Source: Formicarius rufipectus (lineage: Eukaryota > Chordata > Aves > Passeriformes > Formicariidae). From it: a stretch of DNA of 64,000 nucleotides. Below the pieces are notes generated by a model, which worked only from the letters and a program-made list of their open reading frames with translations, was not told where the DNA came from and ran no database searches. Positions 1 through 13,445 of the stretch are shown here, piece by piece (within the stretch, counting starts at the first letter, position 1; every line of letters starts with the position of its first letter). The position numbers and the translations under genes were made by a program. The stretch spans positions 344,481-408,480 of the forward strand of contig VXAU01000975.1 of assembly GCA_013399695.1 (NCBI GenBank), read 5' to 3'.

Positions 1-3000
1 TTCGTTTGTAAAATGGCTCAACTTCTCCCACTTTTCTGGGAGTCCCCATGGTTCCAGTCATGGAACTTCCAGAGATTTTTGTAAATGAAGAGGATCCAAA
101 CCTGTGCAGAGGAGTCCTGGCATCCCAGGATATGTCTCCTTGCAGACAGAAACCTGTCTGTGCCTGGCTCAGTACTGGGTATCTCAGGCTGTTCTGTTCT
201 CCATAGATCCCCACTGAACCCAGTAGGAAACCTGCCCCACACTCAAATGGACAAGCCATGGCCAGTGCTTCTGAAGGTTGGGGCCTTCATGTGAACCCCA
301 GCCATCTGTGAGCTCAGCAGCCAGGTCTGGCTTCCGTCAGCACCTTTGGAGATAGAGAGTTGCCTTTGCTGAGATCTGGCAGAACTCAGAGTGCCCAAGG
401 GATAGGGCAAACTAAGATTCATCTGGGTCCCACTACCTGTGTGTTTCACACTGATGTCACAGAGGTTTGCCTTTCCACACAGCTGGCATGACTGCTTTTG
501 ACAGGTATGAAGAGCAGACTGATTTTTGAGAGGACTCTTAATAGTCACATGTCATTTCCAAACCCAATTCCTCCCCTAAAAACAGACACAGTGCTGTACT
601 CCCTCTGTTCTGCAGATAACTTCATACCACTGGGCTTATGACATAGGATTTATAAAGAGATCCTGAGCTTGGGATTTCAGCCATTCTGAATGTATTCTTT
701 TTTACCAGTCAGTTAAAGGTCACGTGGTGGATAAGTGGAAATAGGGAGGATAAGGATAAGACCTTGGTCCTTCCTGTCTTCATGTCCTTGAGTAAGGAGG
801 AAGGGTCAAGAGCTCTTTAAATAATTTGCAGGATTGACCTGCAGCTTAATTAATTCATGTTTGCAAAACACTTGGGGATCTTTAAGAAGTGTTATTTAAT
901 ACTCTGAGTTTTGCTGTCAGTGACATTAGCACAGCTTCATTTATGAACACTTGGCAGAACAAATATGCCAAAGGGGGAACTTCTCGAAAGCACTCAGGTC
1001 TTGTTTTCAGAGTGTGGCTTTCACCAAGACACATGGTAAAAGCTTCAAAAAATGCTTAAAACTCCATGTGAGTTTTGGCATCCTAAATCATTTAGTGGCA
1101 CATGGGGAAAGGTGCATTTATTGTTGAGAGGAAGCTGAAGATGGGGGCTCTATTAACTACTAGGTGCTTGTGTCAAGGACACACAGAGGGCACAGAGGTC
1201 CTGTGTACAGGACAGGAGGCACAGCAAGCATCCTCGTGTCTATGCCCTGGTGGTTCATGTCCTGGAGTTCTCCCTAGTCCCACAGATAAAGTCTCTGGGG
1301 GAGGACAAAGACATCCCCTTGCTGCAAAGCAGTGAACTGTATTTTCTTCCATGAGATGTGATCGTGGTAGGGGTTTTTCTGTGCCTGTTGCTGTTGTCTC
1401 TAGATTGTGTGAACCCTGTAGAACGACTGTGTGAACTGCTGGGAGTCCTCTAGGAACTCATTACCCAAGAACCTGGGAGCTTGGTGGGGCAAAGAGAGCA
1501 TAAGCCAAAGCATGTGGGAGGAGCAACCATGGGGCAGAAAGAAGAGCCTGCTGAATGTCCGTTTGCAATCAGACTACCAGCAGCATGGTCCTGCACTGGC
1601 CATGCTGAACACCCATCTCCCTGGGCATCCAGCCCTGCTGGGGCAGAGACCCCATGGCAACAAGTATTGCCCTGTGCAAGTAGGCCAGTGAAACTGGTTT
1701 GGGTCCTTCTACTCAGTGCTTAGAAGCGGGGGACAGAAATGCTTGCAGTGTTTTAAGATGCAGCAGTAGGAACATGTGGCGCTCTGATGTCATACAAACC
1801 ACTTTTGGACTCCAAGTGCTCCTTAAATATTGCAGCGGATGTCAGGCAGGAGTTGTTTAACTAATAAAGTATCATTTCTAATTTTTAATGACCTTGGGGG
1901 GTTGAGTTCACCCGAGGGAAGCATTGGTGTAAGAAGAATCAGTTTTGGGCAGAGCTGTTTAATTAGTGAGCCTTCCGGGTTTCACTCCAGGGTTGCAAGA
2001 AATTAAAGCATTTTGTCATCACAGTCAGAAAGAATGTAGCTGCTCATGGGCTTTGGTTTTCTATAAACTGCTAAAATAGCCTGGCACAACCTCTGTCAAT
2101 GCTAAAAGTAAGAATATAGTAAAAAAATGTTCGCGGTGTTTTTAGTAATATTGGGAGACCACAGAAGAGTAGAAGTAGAAAAAACCAAAGATTACAATAC
2201 AGAACTTGCTGAGGCTAAGGCAAATTTCTTGGCCAGTACCCAGGCTAATGGCCAGGAAGACAGACAGCTTCTTGGCCTGATGCTTGTCTTGGATATTTGT
2301 CTTGGATTATTTAGGATGATTATCTCAGTCTCTGTTCCTGCTACTGGTTTCTTCACATGCAAGGCACCTCTTTTTCTCTGTCCCTCAGGGGTAGTTGTGT
2401 TTCTTCCCACGCAGTAAATCCTGGCTGACAGGGTCTTGCTGGGCACGAGTGGAGTGTGAAGGGGAACACGGCTGCTCACCCATTCCAGGACTGTGCTCGT
2501 TCAGGACACACCTGGGTGTTTGATGCTGTGTATCTGTGACCTGCTTGTGGTGTGGGAACAAGCAAAGGGTGTGGGGTGGCTCTGAGCCTTCGTGCACATG
2601 CTGAGCAGCTGCTCTGCTCTCTCAGTGTCTTATCACACCACCCAGTGTCACCTCTGGACTCCCTGTGCCTCCCCTGCATCTTTGCAGCACTGACAGTTTT
2701 GCCCTTGGTCACATCCAGCACTATGCTGCTCAGCCAAGGCAGAGGCATTGAGTTTTGCTTCCTGAAACACTGTGGCTCTTTGACCATAGCTGATGGCAAG
2801 GTTTGGGAGGGATCAGTTAGGATATGGGGCCCAGGATTGACAGTACGAGGATGTTGGGATTTTAAGGAGGCGAAAGAGGGAAGGGAATTTTGGGCAGATT
2901 GTTGGAAGTCTGCAAAGTTTAAAGGAGACTATAGGAGAAGGCTGAAATATCTTCTTCACTGCTTTGTAGCCTTGTGTTGCTATCTCCTAGGGTTACAAGG

Positions 3001-6000
3001 AGAAACTTGGAGTTAGGGATCAGGAGATGGTTTCTGTTCTTCGTGTTTTCCTGTAGCTCTGGGAGGTGTGAGGGATGAGCCAACCAGCATGAAAAGATTA
3101 ACATGAACTCCCACATTTCTGTCCCATGAGGTACACTCTATGAGCACATGTGACTGTATTTCAGAGAGGAAGCAATAGATTAGATACATTCTCTAAGCTC
3201 ACATCAGTTCTGGCCTGGTGAGTAGTTTAGCACTGACAGAAGTATATTTTGTCCCTTAGCTTTCCATTTCAACAGCTCTCATTCTGTCTGAGAGAAAAGC
3301 ACTTGTATCTCCTCTCCAGATGGCTCAAGTTTTGCTCTTTTAGTGGTGTAATTCCTGGTCCCTCCGTTTTCATGCAAATGCTTCTCTCATTGAGATTCCC
3401 TCACTTGCTTCTGTGCTGCTTGATCAGTGGCCGATTTCCCCTGTCTCTTCAGAGCTGGCTAATTGCTCAGTGACCCGGAATCACACAGCACAAGCAGTGC
3501 TGAAGGCATTTGGCAACAAGTGCTGCTGTGCCCTGCCTTTATTAGGACTGCCTCCTCCAGAGACAGCTTGGCCTCTGGCTAAGGAGGCACGCACAGCTGA
3601 GCTTGGGACTCATAAAAACTAACCTGCAGCTTGGTAGCTTACTCTGAGATTTGCAAATGCTTTTTTATTTCCCTTTAGTGCCTTACCTGTTATTTAGTCT
3701 AGTTCCAAGTAGCTGCTCTCAGTACTGTTAGAAGAGCTGAGGAGTATGGGGAACATCCAGGCTCTCATGAAACCCTATTCCTGATCATTCACAGCTTTCT
3801 GTGTCACTGTTGTAGGCCATATGACCATAGCACTGATGTTGACTCCTTGGTACGGGAAGGAAACTCAGGGCTGGAGACCTTCAAGAAGAGTAGGCTGGAG
3901 ACACATGGGTATGGACAGGTGGCTCTGAGCCTCCCTTGGAGCAGAAAGGGCTGGAGGTGGTTGCTCTGACAGTCTCTGTTGTCAGCGTGTTCTGGTCCCA
4001 GTGAGAGGCCACACCACTGTTGTGCAGCCAACCAGAGTGTGAGCAGCACTGCTTGTGGCCTGCAGCTGTTTTACTATGCAGATCTGTGACTCATAACTGT
4101 AAATCAACAACTACCAAGGGGAGTACTAACAAAAACAGCCTCTCATGTCCCTTCTGCCTTCTCCTTCCCTGACACACTTTCCTGCCCTGCTGCTGTGCTA
4201 GGAAACCCATTAGTAGGAAGACCCTCACAGGCTACAAGGATCCTTTCTCCTTCCACTGTCCCACATCAGGTTCTTTACAGTTTCACATATCCTGGGATAA
4301 AACAAAGGGACTGTCTAATCCTGGAAAGCTGTTACTTGAGAAATTAGATGGTCCATGTGCCAGCGGGCTACAGTCCTTCTTGGACAAAACTGAAACCTTT
4401 GGATATTTAGCTGGACACCGTGGACATTGTCACTGTGTACAGGTGAGTGGCTCTATAGAACAAATCCAGGTGTCCAAGAGTACCACACCGCAGTTACAAA
4501 AGAGTTCTGGATCCCAGACAGGGATGTGGCAACCTGAGATACTCACACTGTTTGGAAAGCTAACCCAAACAAGCCTGCAGTAGATCTAAAGGACTGGAAT
4601 CTTCCCAATAAGTCTGTTCTCTTCATAAATTAGAAATAATTTTTGGGTTGCATCAGACTATGTGAAGAGAGAAGAGAACTCTATGCAACAGAAGCACAGA
4701 ACTGGAGGTTTTCTTCTTTTTACTGTTCCTTGCCATGTGTCTTCAACCTTGTTTTTGTTGTGTAATGTCACTTTCTGTGGCTGCTGTGTTTGGCAGTTGC
4801 TGGAGAGACAACATCAGCATATTTACAAGTTATTTTAAGCTGAAGTCAATTCCCAGTGGTCAGGGTGAAGTGTGTTTAGTATCTTAAATGGAAACACTGG
4901 CAACTGAAGCAAGAAAAGGTCCCATTTTACAAAAATTCCACAGTACTTATGAATAATTTCTAAAGTGCAAGTCTCATCCTGTGAGGTGCTGTGTGGTGTC
5001 AGGGGGATACCGATAAAGTCAAGAGGACTGACTTTGACTTTCTAGTTTTGTGTTTGAATATTTGTGTAATGAAAAGGTTGCCTATGTTTGAAAGTGATGC
5101 AAGACTACTCCATTTTGCAATACTAGCAGTTTGGACAGAAATATGGTGGGCATTTGGTTTTGTGATCAATATTAGTCAAAACTTTCTAGATTTAAATCTG
5201 GTTTGTGTTCATTGGACTTGCTGTCCTCAGTAACTGAAATCTGAATTTAGTTTCTAGTGGTGCCTTATTTACACTTTTCCTTGTATTTCTCCATGCTGGT
5301 GCTATTATGTTGCTACAGACTTACAGTCTGCAGACTTTAAATCCTCTTTTTTGTGCACAGATTGTGTCTGTACTTTGGTGTCTGCCATCCTAGAGCTCCT
5401 CAAGCCCCAGCAGTCTGGACTTTGTTCCTCTGCAGCCTGAGAAGCCCATTGCTGCCTGTCCTGGGAAATGCCTAATGCATGAGAAGGAGCCTTGCCTTAC
5501 ATTTCAGAGGACTTGCATTTGGTTAGATCTTTGATTGCCTGAATATGCCTGATCATCTCGAACACCTTCTCTTTGAGCCAGAGCCTCAGGTCCCTCCAGT
5601 TCCTTGGCAAAAAGCCATGGCAGCTGAGGAGAGGGCACAGCACAATGTTGTAGCAAGAGATGCACTGCCCAGCCTTATGGGATGTTTGGCTCACCTGTCC
5701 TTCCTCTTTCTTGCTTCGTCTGTCCTCTGTACATTCATTTCTATGCAGATGACTAAAATCCCCTCCAGGCTATTGGGGCATCCCAAGAAATCACCAGTTC
5801 TTTGCATGAATAACAGCCCCAGCACAAAGACAGAGGGAACCCGCGGGGACAAGATATTTTCAAAGCATGCCTTGGGCAGAGCCAGCGGTGGAGGCATTTT
5901 GGGAGACTCTCATTGCCCCAGCAAGGGCTGGGTGTGAGTGCAGATCCACCAGCCTGCACAGACAGCTTGATGCTCAGCCCCCCCTGCCAGAACTGATTAG

Positions 6001-9000
6001 AGCAGCCTGCTGAGGGAGGTAATGTGGGTGCTTATCCTTCAGGTCATCTGAGGGTGAGCTGTTTTTTAGCCAGAGAGCCCCAAGCACCTCTCAGTAGTGC
6101 AGCTTTTCTGGTGACTTGAGACTGCACAGGGGTGTGGAGGAGTAAAGCTTATTAGCTCAGCACCTGAGCCACAGTATGTGTTTGAAGGACAAAGTGATGG
6201 GTCATCATGAGGACAAGGTGCAAAGCAGTGGCTGGGTCTCTGCATCTGCTTGGGTGAGACGCAGCTCCTCTCCATATTGAAGTGGGATGAGGACACCCAT
6301 GTCCCTGGGAGCCACAGCAGCCAAGTAAGAGTTGTCCATGGATCTGCTTTCCTACAGCCTCTTCTCTGTGCTTCTCTTCTGCTGAGTGCTTTTGGGACAC
6401 ATCCAGTACTGTCATCCCTCCAGACTGGAGCTGTGGTTGGAGTGCACTGATGGACAGCCCTGTCCCACTAGAGACCAGCTCCTGGAAGGTTCTCCTGCCT
6501 CCTGCCTGACGTTTGGATGTCACAGACTTTCAAGCCCAAGATTTCCAGCTGGACCAGGCAGGTCACTGGAGACCTGGTGAAAATTAGCAAGTGCAGTGGG
6601 GCACCGAAAAATGCTCACCCACAACCAGCAGGCACAGCAATGATTTGCACACTGTTACCACTCCAGCCCAGTAATCCCATTTTGGCCCTGTGCAGTCCAT
6701 TCTGGCAGACAGAGGAGTGAGAAGGGGAAGGTGTGAGTGCAGGCACTGGTGTAAAGCAGAGGGAAGATGTGGCAGTGGTGTGAGGGAAAGGGTGAAGAAG
6801 CTGGATCACAGCACAGTCAGGGGGAGCATGCATCCCATGACTGTCCTGGCCAGAAAAGCACAAAATATCCTGGAACACACTTGAGCAGCTCCCTCTTAGC
6901 TCTGCACCTCCATGGGGGTTGGTGCGGCCTCCATTTGTGCTGGACATGCAATTAAGGTGGAAAAATGGAACTAATGCTCCCCAGCTCGTGGCTGTGCAGT
7001 GTCCTGAGTACCTGATGACTCAGCAGGGATGGAGAACAGAACACTGGTCTTCATTTGCAAGACCTATGCCAGTCATGTTTTTGCCTTTCCTCACTGAGGC
7101 CAGCAATCCTCCAAAGGCTAGGGAGGGTGGGCTTTTCTTCTTTTTTGAGCTCTTCAGATTTTCCTTACTAGTGATAATACATACCTTGTCTCTGGTCATC
7201 AACTGGACACTCTGGGGCAGTGTCCCTAGTTACAAAGCCTCGTGGTATTTGCTACTTGGACAAAGGCAGGAAATTTGTCATGACATGGAATAGGAAGAAA
7301 TGCAGCTATGAGGGCCAGAGTTACAGCTTGATATCTGGCACATCCCTGCAACTGCTCCTGAGCCACTGCCAGATCCTGACACAGCCTTCCCCAAACAGCC
7401 GACCTGGGCTAGAAAGGGCTGAGGCTGCCTGGGGAGATACACAGGGCAGCTCCCTGATTGTGTCTGTGCCATTGCAAAACACATCCCAAATGCATTGCTA
7501 TAAAAGTCCTTCACTTTCAGACTTTACCTGTTTCCTGGCACTGGGTGTGTTTATCTGCAGACCTCCATGCCCCTGCATGCCCTGATTGAAACCATCACAC
7601 TGCTCCCAGCCCTTCCCAAGCCTCTCCATGACTCTTGCTACCTATCAACCTCCTCCAAAAGAAAAAGAAAGGGATACACCTGTGCCTGCAGGCAGGCCAA
7701 ATAAATGTCCCTTGCTCAAATTAATTTGATGGGCTGAATGGGAAATTGTTTAAATGAGAGAAGGAATCGCCAACAAATAAAATATCTTGCTGCTCACGGT
7801 GATGGAACTGACACAGGAGGATTATTTTTATCCTGTGGAGAAGAGCCCTGTAAAGCAGAAGAGAAGAGGGACTGCCTTACAGTCCCACTGGCTGTGAAAG
7901 ATGCAGCAATGGCTGCAATCAAAGCAGCTCCAAGGTTCTCCGGAAGGGAAGCTGTTATGCTTCAATTCACTGACTGTGATTTGGGATGCCAGACACCAAC
8001 TGTGTAAGGGCATCTTAGAGCAAACATCCCCATATCTCTTCTACTCCCGTATCTCACCAGGGAACTGCCAGTGATCCCACTACTCTCAGTCTGGAGATTG
8101 AGTGCTCCTCACCCCTCAGAGGGTCCTGGTCAGTGCAGAGACCTGCTCTGCCTGGGCATTGTTGTGTTTTCCATCTCCCACCTGCTGGGCTGAAATCTCC
8201 TTCTTGTTATCTTCCAGACTGCATCCCATGAGCTGTGCTGTTGCTGCACTGTGTCCTAAGGGTGCGGCTCTCCCACTGTCCTCTCCAGCACAAAGGGATC
8301 CTTCCATATGCCTGGCCATGACACTTCCATTGCTCTGCAGTGGCACAGCTGACTGTTTCACAGGTCCATGGGAGTTCTGGGTACCGTCCAGGTGATTATC
8401 CCTCTAACTCCAACCCTAATGCAGAACACTCCCTCCTGACAAACCTATATTTGTGTAGGGAATTGTCCCTGCTCACTTGCAATAACTTGCATTTGTTCTT
8501 TTTAAATCACATGGAGGTTTTCCAGGTCACATCTCTAGTCCAGAAAAGTAATTTCCATTTCTAGTCCTGCCTTCCAGGGCACCTGCAGCTTTTCCATCTG
8601 TCCCAATGCCCAAGCTCTAAGAGCAGCTCTGACCAGATCCCCTCTAGACTGTGGAGCTATGGGAGTTGCACACAAGTTTTGGATACAGCTACTGACTGGG
8701 TCTTACCAGTTTCTACCCACTTTATGTAGATCTACTGTCTCTCTTCAGGGTCAGAATGTCAAGGGAGACACTGGCAGTCTTCCTGTGATCGAGGTTAGTG
8801 GCTTCTGTGTCTTGCCTGTCCACAAGGCTTATTGTAATGTAGCAAAAAGAAACCAGCTTGGTGCAGCATGACTTCTTTGGTGCAAATGCATGTTAGTTGT
8901 GATGCATTTCAGTAATGTTGCAGCTTGTTGACTTGTTCCACCCAACTTCTGAAAAATGAGGTTAAACTGAAGAGTCTGTGATTCTCCTTTTTTGGATAGT

Positions 9001-11750
9001 TACTGCCTTTCCATTTTTTCAGCTTTCTGATTGCTGTCATCCTCTGAGATTTCCCAAAAACTGCTTTGGATTAGGAATTTGGATTAGGTTGACCCAATGT
9101 GGTAACAGCTGCCTTCCCAGGGGACTGAGGCTGTTGTGGCCAGGATGGTCTCAAACACCATGATCCAGTCACAGTGTGTGGGCATGGAAAACATGCTTTA
9201 TTAGGCAAACAAATATACCTGGGAAGAGAAGAAAAGTGCATGTACCCTAAAACTGGTGTTTTATTCTCCAGGTATATTTTATATGTGATAATCAAAAGCA
9301 TTGCCTTTCTCTGTCTGGGTACACAGTAACACATGCCCTGATCAGCCAGAGCAGAAATCTCCCCACTTGGTTGCTGGTGTCAGCTGTGATATCCTGAGGA
9401 TTTGGGATTGCAGGGAAGGGGAAAGGTTCCTCCCCAGGAGCACAGAGGGAGCATGAATGTGGGAACTGCTCAGTCTCTTCTTTCTTGTTTGCCTCCTCTG
9501 ACTTTTTGGTGATTATGTAGACTTGGTGTCAGAAGTCAGACACCAAAACCAGAATGACCAGAAACTACATTGCAAATGCAGCTGTGAGACTGGAGGGTGC
9601 TCCACCTCTCCAGGATTAGGCCTCCTGCTTTGATTTGCACTAAAGGAACCTTCGAAGCCAGGAAAATTAATTCAAAGGCTCTCATTTTGTCTGGCCTAGG
9701 CAACTAAAGAACATCCAGCAGGAGTGTGGGGAATTAATAATTTAGTGTATTTCATGTCAGTTAAAAAAAATAAATAAAAGCATGCCAGTCTTTGCCTCAT
9801 GGTTGGAGTTTGAAATAGAGCTGATCTAAAGGCTGATGGGTTGGGTTTCAATTACAATTGCTTGTTCAAGAAAAAAAAGCTGTGCTGTAAAAACGGTGCA
9901 GCCCACATTGCTCCCTCAACCTGGGGGCTGGGAAACTTGGACTGCACAAGTGAAAGGGAAGCCCAGCCTGAGATACCTCTGTTTGTCTCCTACCATGAGG
10001 CCAAAGGCAGGTCTGTGGAGGTGCTGACTGACTCAGCCCAGCCTCACAGGGTTTCCCAGCCTAAGGCACTAGCAAAAGAGTGGGGTGCAGGTTCTGCTCC
10101 TGCAGTGGGGAGAGCCTGGGGTAGCTCAAGCCTGAAGTGCACTGCCTGAGGATGGAAATCCTGGAGTGTCTGTAGGGCACAAGTCTTGTAGAGTGATCTC
10201 ACATCCCTTCTGCAGTGGCAGGGACAACATCAAGTTGCTTGCCTATGTGGGGAAATTCCATTCTTCAGAGTGCTTTTACCCTGCCCATAGCCAGGGATCT
10301 TCTGCCAGGCATGATTTCCCAGAGGCAGGTGCAGTAGACAAGGTCTTCTGCAATCAGTCAGACCTTCATTTCAAGTCAAGGTTGGTCTGAGCTGTGTTTT
10401 AGAGAAGCAGAAAGAAAACGGGGCATCACAACTGCCAACCTGCAAAAGAAGAAAGAGAGGCTTGGCAGAGGGAGCTCCAACCCTCAGTTTCTTTATCTCT
10501 GAAATACCTGTAACTGTTCTGATCTCAGGCTGAGCAGGGCTTTCCAAGGTAACTGGTGTCTCCCCCCCTCTTTATCCCTATGTCTTACCTGGCTTGAAGT
10601 CACTGGCAGGGAGAGTCATTGGAGAGGTATAGCCTGTGTCCCTGTGCTTCAGAGTGCTTTTGGCTTCCTGCAGACTGCAGCAAAACCACTGACTGCACTT
10701 TGTTCCTGCTCCTCCCTTAGTAAGCTTCAAGTTTTTAAAAGGTGTGGGCTGGGCTGAAAGACACTACAGAAATGCAATGCATTATGTGATGTGGTTGAAG
10801 AACTTGGAGGAAGCTTGCACATTGCAACTGACCTGGTTCCCTGGCTTCAGAAAGAATTGTCTGTCTGTCTTAAACACTGCCACACGCTCCATACATTCAG
10901 TACTCTGTGGGCTTTCAGCTTTACTTGATAATTGCCATTTGACTCAGGTCTGTGGTAAAAATTTTGAAAGGTACTATTCAGAGCCTGAATGAATGGTTCA
11001 ACAACATGGAATTTCTCTGGAATATGTTTAAAAGAAGCACACCAAACCACCTATATGGATTCAGCTAAAGGGAGCTGGGACCAGCAGACCTTTAAAGGAG
11101 ACTAAGAAGGGATCTCTCCTGACAGAGATGAGTCTGGCAAAGTTCAGCAAGGTATTTTTGTGACCCACCTCCTGCTGATAGTGCTGTCAGTGTCAGCTGT
11201 GATTGGTGCTGCCAAGTAGATATCACTGCCAGCAAAATAATCTCAGGTGCCAACCCAGATGGCTGTGTACCACAGTGTTGTTTCAGTAATGCCCATCAGA
11301 GCACCAGAGCACAGCCAGAAACAAGGTGGCAGAGGGTGGATATATATCCCACACAAACCACCATTGCAGCTCTAGGGCTGCATCCTGGAACTGGGGATGC
11401 TGAAGAGACTTGAAAGTTGTAAGGGAAAGCATGAGCTCTCAGCATGACACTGGAACACCAAGCCAAACGCTGGCTGCCTCGCTGGGGTGATTCAGAGCAG
11501 GAGTGAAACTAGAGCCCTGTGTTTGGGAGCAGCATTAGCAAATCCATCACCAACTGCAGAGCACACATCCAGGGTTGACATTGCAGTGGATGTGACTGAC
11601 TAATTGATTGATTGATTGAAAATAGATAAGAAATGGAAACTAAGTCTGGAAAGAGAAAAGGGGTTGACCTAAGATCTGGGAAACATAACTTCAAGGACAT
11701 TTTTTAGGCCCTTACAAGTAAAGTAAGCTTGATTATCTATCTAATGGCTT
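1..11750. other. No recognisable gene; probable DNAI1 intron or flank
   Basis: AT-moderate unique sequence. Open frames are short and give no family signature, splice context or codon bias. A 12-bp inverted repeat lies at 9211-9279. I see no RNA gene or repeat element that I can name. Confidence 0.5.
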
Positions 11751-11754
11751 TATA

Positions 11755-11870
11755 TGCTATATTTCATATATATCTATATATAGTATATTATGTACTATNN
11801 NNNNNNNNNNNNNNNNNNGTATATAATACAGTTCTACGTAATATATAAATATATATTTTAACAAAATATA
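11755..11870. repeat. AT-rich microsatellite flanking an assembly gap
   Basis: TATATA-type sequence (for example tctatatatagtatattatg) lies on both sides of a 20-N gap at 11799-11818. It is a typical polymerase or assembly stop at a self-complementary AT tract. Confidence 0.85.
11799..11818. other. Assembly gap (20 N)
   Basis: Twenty unknown bases inside the AT-rich tract. True size unknown. Confidence 0.98.
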
Positions 11871-13009
11871 ACTTGATCTGAGCCTAAAACACCTACATGA
11901 GAAGGGATTTACAGTGGTAGAAGGCTCTTTAAAATTGGCAGAAGAGATATAATAGGATTTGGCAGCTGACCAAGCTGAAACGGGGATTTGAGCACAGATA
12001 CTTAGCATGGCACTAGCTTGTCTACATCCCTCAAACTCCTTCAGGTTAAGACACCTTGTCTTTTAGTAGAAGATGTGTTTTAGCCCCAGGAAGAGTCATT
12101 GGTGTGTTGAGGTTACTGACTGAAACTGTATGAGTCATTATGGTGATTTCTGGGTTTTAAAATCTATTAAATCTACTTCCACAGTTGACTATATTGAAAT
12201 GGGAAGGGAATTGACAGGCAGCATTACAGAGAGATAGTCACAGCTGTATAAGGAGGTAATCACAGCTCAGAACAGGCTACATAGCTGCATATGAAGAGAT
12301 TTACAGACTACTGAACTGCTCAGTCCTCTTTATTATGGCTTTTTTTTTTTTTTTAGCTTGTGTGTTAACCAAACTGTAATCACTCAGAGACAGCAAGTTG
12401 TTACAGTAACAGTGAGAATTTCTTGACATTAAATCAGTGTTATCCCTTATCTGCCATTGAAATAAGCCTAGTGGCGAAAACATATACTTGTCCCACATGC
12501 CTGGGATCATATAAGCTCCATTCTTATGTCAGCTTTTCCACTTTTTGGTAAGCATGCGGAAATAATCCCCACTTTCTGATCCCTGTGATTCTAGCTCTCA
12601 CAGAGTCTTAGTCCAACTCCCTCCTTGGTCCTATCACCACCTGTCTCAGGCTTCCACTCTTCCTGGGTTTTCTTCAGTGCTTCCTGGTTGTCATTTTTCA
12701 CTGAGGAACCTGCTTCCTCTCTGTACCTCTCTAATACCAACACTCAAGCTGGTCTGTGCAGTTTCCTCAACCTTTAGATACTCTGGGAGGAGAGTGCCAG
12801 GGAGCTGGTCTGCTCTTACAGAGTGCCAGTATTCTCCAGGGGCTGGGAATTGCCATCTTGAGGGCTGGATTGCTCTGCACTGGTCCTGACATCATGAGCA
12901 ATATATGGTTAAGAGAACATTTGCTTAGAAATGCTGTCTGCAAGCAGAGCATAACAAAAGAGTAGGGTATTGCTGCAACACTCATCCTTCAGTTTACACT
13001 TAGTGATGG

Positions 13010-13445
13010 AGAACATCCTGGAATTGCAGAGCCACAGGTACATTCAGGCTAGAGGTGATGTTGGGATATCTCTAGTCCAACCTCCAGCTTAAAGCAGAAG
13101 ATGAAGATCAGACAAGCTTGCTCAAGGCTCAGGCTCCTCTTGAAAACATCCAAGGCTGGAGATCCAACAGCCACTCTGGAGTCGTGTTCCAATGAGCAAC
13201 TGTCACCGTGGGAAAAAAACTGTCTTAAGTCATGTTGAATCCTTCCCTGTTTCCATTTATGCCTGTTGTGATTCATTCTCCTGTTGTGCACTCCTGTAAA
13301 GAATCCATCCTTGTCTTCTTAATATCCTCCTTTTGGATGCTAGCAGGTGCTTGTTAGGTCACCCAAAGCCATGTCTTCTATACGCTGAACAAGTCCAGCA
13401 CCCTTGGTGTCTGCTTAGTGCAAATCCTCCAGCCATCAATAATCT
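13010..13445 (-). mobile_element. CR1 LINE fragment (antisense, diverged)
   Basis: Reverse-oriented CR1: gatatctctagtccaacctc, ggctcctcttgaaaacatcc, gagatccaacagccactctg, then ctatacgctgaacaagtcc. It is more diverged than the other copies. Confidence 0.8.

Noticed and set aside
2127..2417. Charged peptide frame (EVEKTKDYNTELAEAKANF)
   Set aside because: Unsupported by splice sites or by any family match; AT-rich intron-like context.
5497..5937. Overlapping frames on both strands around 5.5-5.9 kb
   Set aside because: No homology recognised and no consistent exon boundaries; probably chance.
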